Positions 36,290-46,573 are shown, numbered from the stretch's first letter. The stretch is 64,000 nt of DNA from an uncultured Nitratireductor sp. (GCF_913053745.1 NZ_CAJXGF010000003.1:1-64000), one strand, 5' to 3'. Numbers and translations are program-made. Notes: generated from the sequence alone by a model not told the origin.

Positions 36290-37301
36290 GTGACGCTGGA
36301 ACAGGTGACCTTGCATGCCGAAGCCTGCGGGCCGGCGTCTCGAAATAGGTGTATAGCAGCTTTGAAAGTACGAGAGTGACGGCCGTGCTGGCGGCGAGAA
36401 GCGTCAGCGTGTCGGCATCCCCCAATTGTAGCTTGAGCTCGAAAAACACGACCAGATGCAGGAGATAGAGCGAGTAGCTGATATCACCAAGGAAGACCGC
36501 CACTTTTCTGGCCGCTCCGGTAATCCTCGCTCTGGCACCCAGGACCACCACGCCTATCGACAAGGCGATCATCAGGGCTGACGGCCAGTCCGCAATTATC
36601 GTCACCCGATCCCATCCAGCGAGGTGGGGGAGTGTAACGATTGCCAGCAGTGTTGCCAGAGAAAGCCAGATGGAACCGCCAAACTTGGGCAACAGGTGAA
36701 ACACCCGCGCGGCAAGCACGCCGGCGACAAAGTAGCAAAGGAACGTGATCGCCTGCGTGTATGGCGACCAGGTAGATACGATGTCCTTGTTTGAGTAGAT
36801 CGCATGGACATAGATAAAATGCAGCATGAATGTCGCAATGGTGAGAGCCGCCAATGCCTTCACGCTTCGAAAGAGCAGGACAACCGGGAACAACAGATAG
36901 AACACTGCTTCGATGCCTATGCTCCAACCTCCTGGCGTCATGGATGTCGTGCCCGGATTGGAGAGACCGAACAACAGCGAGACGTTGACCAGGTACTGAC
37001 TGAATCGGTCGAACGTGATCGGGTTGGAAAATAGCTGATATGTCACCACCGCCGTGTATAGCGGCATGATGCGAAACGCTCTCGCCAGAAAGAAGTCTTT
37101 GAGGCTTTCCGATGAAAGTGGTTTCTCGCCATACACATAAAAAAGCGTGAAACCGCTGAGAACAAAGAAAATGTAGACGGCATAAGTACCGGCGGCCGCG
37201 AAGTTCCCGAGCCCGGAATAGTAGGCATAGTGATAGACCATCACCGAGACGGCGCACAGGCCCCGGATCAGATCCAGGCCGATCAATCGTTCTTTGCTCA
37301 A
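36267..37301 (-). CDS. Acyltransferase-3 family membrane O-acyltransferase (candidate lysogenic conversion gene)
   Basis: 'GLDLIRGLCAVSVMVYHYAYYSG...YAVYIFFVLSGFTLFYVY', multiple TM segments; TTG start at 37301 preceded by AGAGGGG; reverse orientation between tailspike and lysis genes. Confidence 0.8.
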   Translation of the reverse strand: MSKERLIGLDLIRGLCAVSVMVYHYAYYSGLGNFAAAGTYAVYIFFVLSGFTLFYVYGEKPLSSESLKDFFLARAFRIMPLYTAVVTYQLFSNPITFDRFSQYLVNVSLLFGLSNPGTTSMTPGGWSIGIEAVFYLLFPVVLLFRSVKALAALTIATFMLHFIYVHAIYSNKDIVSTWSPYTQAITFLCYFVAGVLAARVFHLLPKFGGSIWLSLATLLAIVTLPHLAGWDRVTIIADWPSALMIALSIGVVVLGARARITGAARKVAVFLGDISYSLYLLHLVVFFELKLQLGDADTLTLLAASTAVTLVLSKLLYTYFETPARRLRHARSPVPASPMRRHRL

Positions 37302-37479
37302 GGCTAACCCCTCTGGATGCGCGCGATCGAAATAGCGTCTTCGTGGTTGCGCGTAAACCACCGATCTGCCCCGTCGCAAAAGGCTGGACACATCTGTCAG
37401 TCGGCACCTGTGCCCTCGATTCCACTTGACGCCCGTTGCGCCGCCTTAAGCTCCTCCCGTCGATCGACAGGAGGCTTGC

Positions 37480-38247
37480 ATGCCAGATCAATATTACGTC
37501 TACCGCCCGTTGCTGGATTTGATCGGCCACACAGAAGGCACCGACAAGGGGCGCGGCTACAACGAGACGCTGGCTTATGGCGCTTACACGGGCGGCGACC
37601 GCGAGCTGATCGCCATGACGCTGGATGAAATCGACCATTTGCAGACGGCGATGCTTGCGCACCCGAAAAACAAATGGAATTCATCCGCGCTCGGCCGCTA
37701 CCAGATCGTGCGGACCACGCTTCGCAAGATCCGCAAGAAACTCGGACTGCGCGGCGATGAACGGTTCAACAGGGCAATGCAGGACCGGATGGCCTGCTTT
37801 CTCCTGGGCGGCCGTGGCATCGACCGCTACCTGGTCGGCCGAATGAGCCAGGACAGCCTGATCAATGCACTGGCGCGCGAATGGGCGAGCCTGCCGACGA
37901 CGCGCGGCAAGGGACACTATGACGGCCAGCATGCAGCCGTTTCCGTCCATACGGTTCGCAAAGTTCTCAAAGAGGTGCGCGCGCGTTATCGTGGAGAATC
38001 CACACAGAAGCCCGTCAGCGAGCAAACGCAGCCTGCGACACCCCAGGAGCCGCCGACGCCCTCGAAACCCGCTCCTGAGTCGCGCAAGGGCGCAGAGAAG
38101 GCAGGATTGCTTGCGGGCATTCTTGCCGCTTTCGGGATCGGCGGCGGGGCGTACGCCCCGGACAGGCTGGCAGCGTGGATCCTGGGCTCGCTTGTGGTGA
38201 TCGGCATCGTGTTCGTTTGCTGGCGGATCTGGAGCCCAAAGAAATGA
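37480..38247 (+). CDS. Endolysin (GH104/lambda R-like) with C-terminal transmembrane segment
   Basis: 'LLDLIGHTEGTDKGRGYNETLAYGAYTGG', 'SSALGRYQIVRTTLRKIRKKLGL'; C-terminal 'LAAWILGSLVVIGIVFVCWRIW'. Confidence 0.8.
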   Translation: MPDQYYVYRPLLDLIGHTEGTDKGRGYNETLAYGAYTGGDRELIAMTLDEIDHLQTAMLAHPKNKWNSSALGRYQIVRTTLRKIRKKLGLRGDERFNRAMQDRMACFLLGGRGIDRYLVGRMSQDSLINALAREWASLPTTRGKGHYDGQHAAVSVHTVRKVLKEVRARYRGESTQKPVSEQTQPATPQEPPTPSKPAPESRKGAEKAGLLAGILAAFGIGGGAYAPDRLAAWILGSLVVIGIVFVCWRIWSPKK

Positions 38248-38804
38248 GCGCCACGGCAATCGCCATCCCGATCGTGCTCGAGGTCGCGAAGCGCGTCGGC
38301 GCGCCGATGGTGGAACGCGTGCTGACCGAGTATCTGGGCAAGCCCACGGGGGAGTTTGCCGGGTCTCTGGCGGAACAGGTCATAGACGCCGTTCAGGGGC
38401 GCACCGCCGGCAGGAGCACGGATGGCCTTCAAGAGCCTCTGGACGATGCCGTTTTAGACGTTGAAGCCAACGTCATGCCCGATCTCATTTTCGCCCAGGT
38501 GGAGCAACAGCGCGAGGCCAACCGGCTGCAACTGGCCGAGATGGACAAGGGGCCGACCTGGACGTGGGGCTGGCGGCCGGCAACCATGTGGATGATTGCC
38601 GGGCTCTGGCTGTTCCTGGCCATCATCGTGCCGATGATCAACCTCATGCTTGCGCTCATGGGCGCATCCGCGCATGTGGTGCTTATCCTGGACATGGGAA
38701 CGCTTCTGACCCTGACCGGCATCTATATGGGCCTCTACATGGGCGGGCACACTGTCAAAAGCTCAATCGAAAAGGCGGCGGCGGCATGGGGCAGGAAACG
38801 GTAG
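38244..38804 (+). CDS. Holin-like protein (3TM holin type)
   Basis: 'GWRPATMWMIAGLWLFLAIIVPMINLMLALMG...ILDMGTLLTLTGIYMGLYMGGHTVKS'; ATGA overlap with endolysin. Confidence 0.7.
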   Translation: MSATAIAIPIVLEVAKRVGAPMVERVLTEYLGKPTGEFAGSLAEQVIDAVQGRTAGRSTDGLQEPLDDAVLDVEANVMPDLIFAQVEQQREANRLQLAEMDKGPTWTWGWRPATMWMIAGLWLFLAIIVPMINLMLALMGASAHVVLILDMGTLLTLTGIYMGLYMGGHTVKSSIEKAAAAWGRKR

Positions 38805-39124
38805 AAAAGCAAAAGCGGCAGTGGTTCGACAGCCGCTTGTCGATTGGCAACATCATCACGATTCTGGTCGTGCTCGCCGGCGTCATGGGTGGCTGGTTCA
38901 AGTTCGACAACCGTCTTTCGGCGCTCGAGCGCGAACAGCAGATCAACAAGACGCTGCGCGAGCAGGAAGACATGCGCCTGAGCGCGCGCCTGGCCGCCGT
39001 GGAAAGCGATCGCCAGGACATCGCCGCGCGCGTGATCCGCATCGAGGAGCGCATTGCCAACCAGGGCGAGAAGGTTGACAGGATCCTGCGGGCCGTAGAG
39101 AGAACGAGCTGGCAGCCTGATTAA
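38786..39124 (+). CDS. Small lysis-cassette membrane protein (spanin/Rz-like topology)
   Basis: One TM near the N-terminus followed by coiled coil; last gene before attR. Confidence 0.5.
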   Translation: MGQETVEKQKRQWFDSRLSIGNIITILVVLAGVMGGWFKFDNRLSALEREQQINKTLREQEDMRLSARLAAVESDRQDIAARVIRIEERIANQGEKVDRILRAVERTSWQPD

Positions 39125-39202
39125 GCGACTCACTCTGAAACGGGTTTGCGGAAAAACTTTAGCGCCCCTCTGTAAGATATTGTTTTTCCTTATTTTCATG
39201 CA

Positions 39203-39251
39203 GACTTTTAATCAGTAGGTCCAGGGTTCGAGCCCCTGCGCGCTCACCACC
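39203..39251 (+). repeat. attR core (49-bp direct repeat; orphan tRNA-Lys 3' fragment)
   Basis: Identical to 737-785; lacks the 5' half of the tRNA. Confidence 0.95.
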
Positions 39252-39429
39252 GACTTTCTCGAAATCTCCTGTTGTGAGTGTATTTACCAGTATGCTGCCA
39301 GTGGTGACTGGCTGCTCAATCGCGACGGTATGCCACGGAAAGGTGATTGGCGTGTGCCCGTACCTCTGCTTATAGGGAACGTTCTTCGAGAAGCGCGCGG
39401 GTTTCGTGATTTTATGTTTGAGATGAAGC

Positions 39430-40188
39430 ATGGCGATTGACGTCGGATATTTAAGCGCCGCGGGTGCCGGAGCGTTGTCATTTCTGTCTCCATGCGTCCT
39501 GCCGCTGGTTCCTCCCTATCTGTGTTACATGGCAGGTGTGTCGGTCGAACAATTCCGCGGCGAAGGCGCAAGCGGAACTGAAATTTCGTCCGGCACTAAA
39601 ACGCGGTTTGCGCTTTTCGCGGCATCGTTCTCATTTGTGCTCGGCTTCACGACCGTATTCGTGCTGTTGGGAGCCGGCGCGTCCAGCGTGGGTGGCGTGC
39701 TGCGCGCCTGGCAGCAGGAACTCGCCATTCTCGCCGGTGTCGTCATAATCGTGATGGGGCTTAATTTCCTTGGCGTTGTGCGCATGCCTTTCCTGTCGCG
39801 CGAGGCGCGTTTCCAGGCCGGCGGCAAACCGGCCACCAAACTGGGTGCCTATATTATGGGGCTTGCCTTCGCTTTCGGTTGGACACCGTGCATCGGGCCC
39901 GTTTTGGGCCCGATCCTCACCCTTGCCGGCGGCCGCGATACGGTAGGGGACGGCGCATTGCTGCTCGCCATTTATTCGCTGGGGCTTGGTGTTCCATTTC
40001 TCCTGGCTGCATTGTTTTCCGGCAGTTTCATGCGCTTCCTCGCCCGCTTCCGCATGCATCTCGGCCGGGTGGAAAAGGTTATGGGCGGCTTTCTGGTGCT
40101 GGCTGGGATTCTCTTTCTGACTGGCGGTATGCAATCCATGGCCTTCTGGCTTCTTGAAACTTTTCCTGCACTGGGCAAACTCGGCTGA
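39430..40188 (+). CDS. ccdA: Cytochrome c biogenesis protein CcdA
   Basis: '[24 protein letters not shown]', '[19 protein letters not shown]'. Confidence 0.92.
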   Translation: MAIDVGYLSAAGAGALSFLSPCVLPLVPPYLCYMAGVSVEQFRGEGASGTEISSGTKTRFALFAASFSFVLGFTTVFVLLGAGASSVGGVLRAWQQELAILAGVVIIVMGLNFLGVVRMPFLSREARFQAGGKPATKLGAYIMGLAFAFGWTPCIGPVLGPILTLAGGRDTVGDGALLLAIYSLGLGVPFLLAALFSGSFMRFLARFRMHLGRVEKVMGGFLVLAGILFLTGGMQSMAFWLLETFPALGKLG

Positions 40189-40259
40189 CAGTGCATTGGT
40201 GTCGCCTGGGCGGGATGCTAAGAGAAAGCGAATCGTCCCAAGCACAACGGATTCAGCCC

Positions 40260-41615
40260 ATGAGCGAACGCACCTGCCTTTCCGTCATTCTCGCAGCCGG
40301 CGAGGGGACGCGGATGAAAAGCGCCACGCCGAAGGTGCTGCACAAGATCGCAGGGCTCGAAATGCTTGGCCATGTGACGCGTGCGCTCGACGAGGCAGGC
40401 TCCGGTGACAAGGCGCTGATCGTGGGCCATGGCGCTGAAGCCGTATCGAAAGCGGCGGAAAGTTTTGCACCGGGTGCCGAAACGTTCGTTCAGGCCCAAC
40501 GATTGGGAACGGGACATGCCGTGCTTGCCGCGCGGCCGGCCATCGCACGTGGATATGACGATGTTCTCGTGACCTTTGGCGATACCCCGCTCATTTCGCG
40601 CGAAGCCCTTCGGGCCCTGCGCGCGCGATTGGCCGACGGTTCCGACATTGTCGTCATGGGCTTTCGGACCGATCGTCCCGCAGGCTACGGGCGGCTGATT
40701 GAGGACGGCGAGGCGCTGGTCGCGATCCGTGAGGAGAAGGACTGCTCCGATGAGGAGCGCAAGATCACCTTTTGCAATGGCGGCGCCATGGGCATTTCCG
40801 GGGGGCGGGCGCTTGAACTTCTCGATTCTATTGGGAACGACAACGCCAAGGGCGAATATTACCTGACTGACATTGTCCAGATCGCGACCGGGCGTGGACT
40901 GACGGTCCGGGCAATCGAAGCCGACTACGAAAGCGCGCTCGGCATCAACAATCGTGCCGAACTGGCGAGTGCAGAGGCGATCTGGCAAGAACGCCGTCGC
41001 CACGCCATGATGCTCGATGGTGTGACCATGATCGCGCCGCACACGGTTTACTTTTCGCACGATACATCGGTCGGCCGCGATACCGTTATTGAACCCGATG
41101 TCTTCTTCGGACCGGGGGTGACGATTGGCGAGAACGTGACGCTGAAAGCCAACTGCCACATTGAGGAGGCGCGTGTCGACGCCGGAGCGTCCATTGGCCC
41201 GTTCGCGCGGCTGCGTCCGGGCGCCGAAATCATGGATGGTGCCAAGGTCGGTAATTTCGTCGAAATCAAGAAGACGCTTGTCGAACCGGGGGCCAAGATT
41301 CCGCATCTATCCTATGTGGGAGACGCGCGCATTGGTGCGAAGGCCAATCTCGGCGCGGGCACCATCACCTGCAATTATGACGGCTTCTCCAAACATTTCA
41401 CCGACATCGAGCCGGAGGCGTTTGTGGGAACGAATTCGTCACTGGTGGCTCCCGTAACCATCGGCGCGGGCGCTTATGTGGCGTCAGGCAGTGTCATCAC
41501 GGAATCGGTGCCCGCAGATGCGCTCGCTTTCGGACGCGCCCGCCAGTCCAATCGCGAGGGCCTCGGAAAACGTTTGCGCGAGCGCCTGGCAGTCCTCAAG
41601 GCGCGGCGCGGCTAA
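40260..41615 (+). CDS. glmU: Bifunctional UDP-N-acetylglucosamine pyrophosphorylase / glucosamine-1-phosphate N-acetyltransferase
   Basis: '[26 protein letters not shown]', hexapeptide-repeat C-terminus. Confidence 0.96.
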   Translation: MSERTCLSVILAAGEGTRMKSATPKVLHKIAGLEMLGHVTRALDEAGSGDKALIVGHGAEAVSKAAESFAPGAETFVQAQRLGTGHAVLAARPAIARGYDDVLVTFGDTPLISREALRALRARLADGSDIVVMGFRTDRPAGYGRLIEDGEALVAIREEKDCSDEERKITFCNGGAMGISGGRALELLDSIGNDNAKGEYYLTDIVQIATGRGLTVRAIEADYESALGINNRAELASAEAIWQERRRHAMMLDGVTMIAPHTVYFSHDTSVGRDTVIEPDVFFGPGVTIGENVTLKANCHIEEARVDAGASIGPFARLRPGAEIMDGAKVGNFVEIKKTLVEPGAKIPHLSYVGDARIGAKANLGAGTITCNYDGFSKHFTDIEPEAFVGTNSSLVAPVTIGAGAYVASGSVITESVPADALAFGRARQSNREGLGKRLRERLAVLKARRG

Positions 41616-41757
41616 CCGTGACATTAAGGCGCCTTCGACAGTGGAACATGCCTGATATGAACTGAAAGACTTGTTGATTTTCATCCGTTTCTTGAGCGTT
41701 CTAGAACATCCGCGTAAATCGGGGTTCGACTGTTTGGTGGGAGGCTGAGACAGCCAT

Positions 41758-43581
41758 ATGTGTGGAATTGTAGGCATTGTCGGACAAGCGCCGGTGGCGC
41801 CGCTTATCGTCGACGCTTTGAAACGGCTTGAGTATCGCGGATACGATTCGGCAGGTGTCGCGACGCTGGATAAAGGAAAGCTCGACCGCCGCCGTGCCGA
41901 GGGAAAGCTTGTCAATCTCGAAAGGCGGCTTGGCGACGATCCCCTCGGCGGAACGATCGGCATCGGCCACACGCGCTGGGCAACCCATGGTGTGCCCAAC
42001 GAAGCCAATGCGCATCCGCATTTCGCCGAGGATGTCGCCGTCGTTCACAACGGCATTATCGAGAATTTCTCCGAACTGCGCGACGAGTTGAAAGCCGATG
42101 GTGTCGTTTTTTCTTCGCAAACCGATACGGAAGTGGTTGCGCATCTGGTGGCAAGGGAACTGAAGAACGGTGCTTCTGCACAGGACGCGGCCTTCGAAGC
42201 ACTGAAGCGATTGCGCGGTGCTTTTGCGCTGGCGATTATGTTTCGCGGCGAAGAGGATCTGATCGTCGGCGCCCGCAACGGTCCGCCGCTCGCCGTGGGG
42301 CATGGCGATGGCGAGATGTATCTTGGCTCCGACGCCATTGCGCTTGCGCCCTTCACCAATGCGATCACCTATCTGGAAGACGGCGACTGGGTGGCGGTGC
42401 GCCGGGGTGGCATGGAAATTTTCGACATGGCGGGCCAGCCGGTGGAGCGCGCGCGCCAACAGTCGGTCGGCACCAGCCTTCTGGTCGACAAGGGCAATCA
42501 CCGGCATTTTATGGAGAAGGAAATCCATGAACAGCCGGAAATGATCTCTCACACGCTCGCCCATTATCTCGATTTTGCCGGTGGCACGGTTGCCGATTTC
42601 GCTCTGCCGTTCGATTTCGCCAAGATCGAGCGCCTTGCGATCTCCGCCTGCGGAACGGCCTATCTTGCCGGTTTGATCGGAAAATACTGGCTCGAGCGCT
42701 ATGCGCGCCTGCCGGTCGACATCGATATTGCTTCCGAGTTCCGGTATCGCGAGATGCCACTGCCGGACAACAGTGCTGCGCTTTTCATCTCGCAATCGGG
42801 CGAGACCGCCGACACGCTTGCTTCCTTGCGCTATTGCCGTGGTGAGGGCATTCCCATAACCGCAATCGTCAACGTTCGTGAATCGACCATTGCGCGCGAG
42901 AGCGACGGCATTTTCCCGACGCTGGCCGGGCCCGAAATCGGTGTTGCTTCAACAAAGGCTTTCACCTGTCAGCTAAGCGTTCTTGCTGCCTTGACGTTGA
43001 AAGCCGCGAAGGCGCGCGGGACGATTTCTGCTGAGGAAGAGAAGGCGCTTGTGCGCCAGCTTTCCGAAGCGCCCCGTTATGCCTCCCAGGCGCTCAAGCT
43101 GAGCTCCGGCATCGAAAAGGTCGCGCGTGAGCTGTCTCACGTTCGTCACGTGCTGTATCTCGGTCGGGATACGAACTATCCCTTGGCGCTGGAAGGCGCA
43201 CTGAAGCTCAAGGAAATCTCCTACATTCACGCGGAGGGCTATGCCGCGGGCGAATTGAAACACGGGCCCATTGCGCTCATAGACGAGCAGATGCCGGTGA
43301 TCGTCATCGCTCCGCATGACCGAATCTTCGAAAAGACTGTCTCCAACATGCAGGAAGTCGCGGCGCGCGGCGGGCGTATCGTCCTCGTAACGGATGAGAA
43401 GGGCGCGAGAAACGCGACGCTGGATACACTTGAGACGATAGTCCTGCCGGACGTACCAGAATTCGTCGCACCCATCGTATACGCTCTTCCCATCCAGATG
43501 CTGGCCTACCATACCGCGGTGATCATGGGCACCGATGTCGATCAGCCGCGCAATCTGGCGAAGTCGGTTACGGTCGAATAA
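41758..43581 (+). CDS. glmS: Glutamine--fructose-6-phosphate aminotransferase (isomerizing)
   Basis: 'MCGIVGIVGQAPVAPLIVDALKRLEYRGYDSAG', C-terminal '...TDVDQPRNLAKSVTVE'. Confidence 0.97.
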   Translation: MCGIVGIVGQAPVAPLIVDALKRLEYRGYDSAGVATLDKGKLDRRRAEGKLVNLERRLGDDPLGGTIGIGHTRWATHGVPNEANAHPHFAEDVAVVHNGIIENFSELRDELKADGVVFSSQTDTEVVAHLVARELKNGASAQDAAFEALKRLRGAFALAIMFRGEEDLIVGARNGPPLAVGHGDGEMYLGSDAIALAPFTNAITYLEDGDWVAVRRGGMEIFDMAGQPVERARQQSVGTSLLVDKGNHRHFMEKEIHEQPEMISHTLAHYLDFAGGTVADFALPFDFAKIERLAISACGTAYLAGLIGKYWLERYARLPVDIDIASEFRYREMPLPDNSAALFISQSGETADTLASLRYCRGEGIPITAIVNVRESTIARESDGIFPTLAGPEIGVASTKAFTCQLSVLAALTLKAAKARGTISAEEEKALVRQLSEAPRYASQALKLSSGIEKVARELSHVRHVLYLGRDTNYPLALEGALKLKEISYIHAEGYAAGELKHGPIALIDEQMPVIVIAPHDRIFEKTVSNMQEVAARGGRIVLVTDEKGARNATLDTLETIVLPDVPEFVAPIVYALPIQMLAYHTAVIMGTDVDQPRNLAKSVTVE

Positions 43582-43629
43582 CGAAAGAAGGGCTGTCATA
43601 CGGCAGCCCGAATTCCTATTCTATTGTTC

Positions 43630-43664
43630 AGCCTGGTGGCTTAATGTCCACCGGGCTGCTTTTC
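43630..43664 (+). terminator. Probable terminator downstream of glmS
   Basis: CAGCCTGGTGG-CTTAATGT-CCACCGGGCTG followed by CTTTTC. Confidence 0.55.
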
Positions 43665-43699
43665 GTTAAACTGCCAGACTCGAGGCCCGTTTCCGCATC

Positions 43700-44407
43700 A
43701 TGATGACTCGCTTGCGCAATTATTTCCTTACGGGCTTCATTGTCACCGCACCGCTCGCCATCACGGCCTATCTGGCCTGGTCGATGATCGGATGGGTCGA
43801 TTCCTGGGTCAAACCCTACATCCCCTTCCGCTACAATCCCGACAATTATCTGCCGTTCGCCATTCCAGGGTTCGGCTTGATCGTCGCCCTGGTCCTGATC
43901 ACGCTGATCGGCTTTCTGACCGCCAACTTTATCGGTCGAACGATCATCGCCACGGGCGAAAACATACTCGGACGCATGCCGCTGGTGCGCAGTGTCTATC
44001 GTGGTTTGAAGCAGATCCTGGAAACCGTGCTTTCGGAGCGTTCCGATACGTTCAAGAAAGTTGGTCTCATCGAATATCCGCGCGAGGGATTATGGGCGCT
44101 CGTGTTCATCGCCACCGAAACACGCGGCGAAGTACAGGCCGAAGTTGGTGATGAAGCGGGGCAAACCATCGCTGTTTTCCTGCCGACGACTCCGAATCCG
44201 ACATCCGGTTATCTGCTCTTCGTTCCCAAGAAGGATGTCATCGAACTCAAGATGACCGTGGAGGAAGGGGCAAAGCTTGTCATATCCGCAGGGCTCGTCG
44301 CGCCGGAATACCAGGCAAAAACGGCCGCGCTTGCAGCCGAGGCAATGCCTGACACGGGTCAACCCGCGCGCAACAAGCGTATCGCTTCGTCGCGCCCGAA
44401 CAAGTAG
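43700..44407 (+). CDS. DUF502 family membrane protein
   Basis: 'LRNYFLTGFIVTAPLAITAYLAWSMIGWVD', 'GRMPLVRSVYRGLKQILETV'. Confidence 0.88.
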   Translation: MMTRLRNYFLTGFIVTAPLAITAYLAWSMIGWVDSWVKPYIPFRYNPDNYLPFAIPGFGLIVALVLITLIGFLTANFIGRTIIATGENILGRMPLVRSVYRGLKQILETVLSERSDTFKKVGLIEYPREGLWALVFIATETRGEVQAEVGDEAGQTIAVFLPTTPNPTSGYLLFVPKKDVIELKMTVEEGAKLVISAGLVAPEYQAKTAALAAEAMPDTGQPARNKRIASSRPNK

Positions 44408-46467
44408 AGAAGCAGCCGGAGCGCCTGGCCACGCTGTGTCTGAAGTTCGGGGTCGCGTGAGAGAATCAGACGAGCATCGTCGCGTGCGGCCTGCAGCAAA
44501 TCGACATGTGCCTCGATCCGCGCGACGCGAAAACCCGGCGTGCCGGATTGCTTCGTGCCCAGAAGATCGCCTTCGCCACGCAGTTTGAGATCTTCTTCGG
44601 CAATGACGAACCCGTCTTCCGTTTCGCGCATCACCTCCAGCCGCCGGGTTGCGGTCTGGCCGAGCGGCCCCTTGTAGACCAGCACGCAGGAGGAGGCGAG
44701 TTCGCCGCGCCCGACGCGCCCGCGCAACTGATGAAGCTGTGCGAGACCGAAACGCTCTGCATGTTCGATAACGATGATCGTCGCGTCGGGCACATCCACG
44801 CCCACCTCGACCACGGTCGTGCCGACCAGAATTCGCGTTTCGCCGGTCTTGAAGGCACGCATGGCTTCATCTTTCTCGATCGGTTTCATGCGCCCATGGA
44901 TAAGTCCCGCGGCATCGCCGAAAACCTTTTGAAGCGAAGCGTGCCGATCCTCCGCCGACATCAGTTCGAGCTGTTCGGATTCTTCGACGAGCGGGCAGAT
45001 CCAATAGACTTTCTGCCCCTCTGAAAGCGCTGTTCTCAGCCGTTCTACCAGTTGCGGCAAACGTTCCACCGGTAGCGTCACCGTACGGATCGGTTGACGT
45101 CCAGCCGGCTTTTCGGTCAGGCGCGATACATCCATGTCGCCAAACGCCGAGAGCACGAGAGTGCGCGGGATCGGGGTTGCTGTCATGACAAGCATGTCCG
45201 GAGCGTTGCCCTTGGCGGTTATCGCCAGTCTCTGATGCACGCCGAAGCGGTGCTGCTCGTCGACCACTGCAAGAGAAAGATCCGCGAATTGCACGCTTTC
45301 TTGAAAAAGGGCATGGGTTCCGATCACGAAATCGACGACCCCAGAGGCGATCTGGTCGAGAATGCGCTGGCGCTCCTTGCCTTTCTCACGCCCTGTCAGG
45401 ACCGCGACACTGAGACCGGCGGCCTCTGCCAAGGGGGTTATTGTCGCTGCGTGTTGGCGGGCGAGAATTTCCGTCGGAGCCATAAGGGCCGACTGACCTT
45501 GCGCCTCGGCGGCACGGGCCATGGCGAGCAATGCCACGACGGTCTTGCCTGCGCCGACATCTCCCTGAAGAAGACGCACCATGCGCTCCGAACTTGCGAG
45601 ATCGGCATGTATGTCGCGCACCGCGTTCTCTTGCGCGCCCGTCAACTTATAGGGCAGGGCGGTTCGGATCTTATGTTCGAAGCGGCCATCGCCGATCAGA
45701 GGGCGACCCGAGAGGCGTTTTACCTTCGCGCGCACCAGCGCAAGCGAAAGCTGTCCGGCCAGAAATTCGTCATAGGCGATGCGTCGCCAAAACGGGCTTT
45801 CAGGCTGAACGTCCTCGGGCGTTTCAGGGTCGTGGAGCCTATGCAACGCATGTGAAAATGACGGCAGCCTGTTTCGCGAAATGAATGTTTCGTCCTGCCA
45901 TTCCGGCAGGTTCGGCAGCCGCTCCAGCGATTGTGCAATGGCGCGGCGCAGGATTTTCGACGAAAGGCCGGCCGTCAGTGGATAGACCGGCTCGAGCGTC
46001 GGCAATGTATGCGCTTCGGCTGCCGGCACGATGAAATCGGGATGCACCATCGATGCACGACCGTTGAACCACTCCATCCGGCCGCTCACCAGAACCTGCC
46101 CGCCTTCCGGGAGAATTTTCTCGATCCACGGCGCGCGTGCGTGGAAGAAGGTGAGGGAGATCTCGCCGGTTTCGTCGAAGGCGAAGACCCGGTAGGGGAC
46201 ATTCTTGCGGCCGGGCGGTGTGGGATGGTGGCGCCCCACGGTGACGTCCAGTGTAACGATGCCGCCTTCCTGGGCGTTGGCGATGCCGGGGCGGTTTCGC
46301 CGATCTATAAGTGAATGGGGGAGTACGAACAGCAGGTCGCCGACCCGCAAGGCGCGGCCAGACGCGTCCCCCGGGACGATATTCGCGAGAAGATCGGCAA
46401 GCTTCGCGCCCACACCGTCGAGGGCGGTCACCGGGGCGAATAGGGGATCGAGAAGCGAAGGGCGCAT
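44359..46467 (-). CDS. recG: ATP-dependent DNA helicase RecG
   Basis: 'LLQGDVGAGKTVVALLAMARAAEAQGQSALMAPTEILARQH', 'VVDEQHRFGVHQR', '[22 protein letters not shown]'. Confidence 0.96.
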   Translation of the reverse strand: MRPSLLDPLFAPVTALDGVGAKLADLLANIVPGDASGRALRVGDLLFVLPHSLIDRRNRPGIANAQEGGIVTLDVTVGRHHPTPPGRKNVPYRVFAFDETGEISLTFFHARAPWIEKILPEGGQVLVSGRMEWFNGRASMVHPDFIVPAAEAHTLPTLEPVYPLTAGLSSKILRRAIAQSLERLPNLPEWQDETFISRNRLPSFSHALHRLHDPETPEDVQPESPFWRRIAYDEFLAGQLSLALVRAKVKRLSGRPLIGDGRFEHKIRTALPYKLTGAQENAVRDIHADLASSERMVRLLQGDVGAGKTVVALLAMARAAEAQGQSALMAPTEILARQHAATITPLAEAAGLSVAVLTGREKGKERQRILDQIASGVVDFVIGTHALFQESVQFADLSLAVVDEQHRFGVHQRLAITAKGNAPDMLVMTATPIPRTLVLSAFGDMDVSRLTEKPAGRQPIRTVTLPVERLPQLVERLRTALSEGQKVYWICPLVEESEQLELMSAEDRHASLQKVFGDAAGLIHGRMKPIEKDEAMRAFKTGETRILVGTTVVEVGVDVPDATIIVIEHAERFGLAQLHQLRGRVGRGELASSCVLVYKGPLGQTATRRLEVMRETEDGFVIAEEDLKLRGEGDLLGTKQSGTPGFRVARIEAHVDLLQAARDDARLILSRDPELQTQRGQALRLLLYLFGRDEAIRLLRAG

Positions 46468-46573
46468 GATGTCATGATTAAAGCGCAAATTCGACGACGC
46501 AAGGCTGACAGACGCTCATGCACACGCTATATCCGCCCGGGCGATCGACGCCGCATACCACGAAGGCGAAACC

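Larger units (their letters stand above)
737..39251. mobile_element. Apparently complete podovirus-type (BPP-1-like structural module) prophage integrated in tRNA-Lys
   Basis: 49-bp direct repeats at both ends containing the 3' part of tRNA-Lys; tyrosine integrase next to attL; full set of regulatory, replication, terminase, structural and lysis ORFs between the repeats. Confidence 0.95.

Noticed and set aside
33017-37480. Diversity-generating retroelement (expected because the capsid module looks BPP-1-like)
   Set aside because: No reverse transcriptase ORF and no template/variable repeat pair seen near the tailspike.
39159-39431. 90-aa minus-strand ORF across attR
   Set aside because: Contains the antisense translation of the tRNA-Lys 3' end (GARTLDLLIKS), a known spurious ORF type.
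39252-39433. Plus-strand open frame ending ...[44 protein letters not shown] just after attR
   Set aside because: Could be a remnant gene 3' end, but it has no start or recognisable family and runs back into tRNA sequence; insufficient support.
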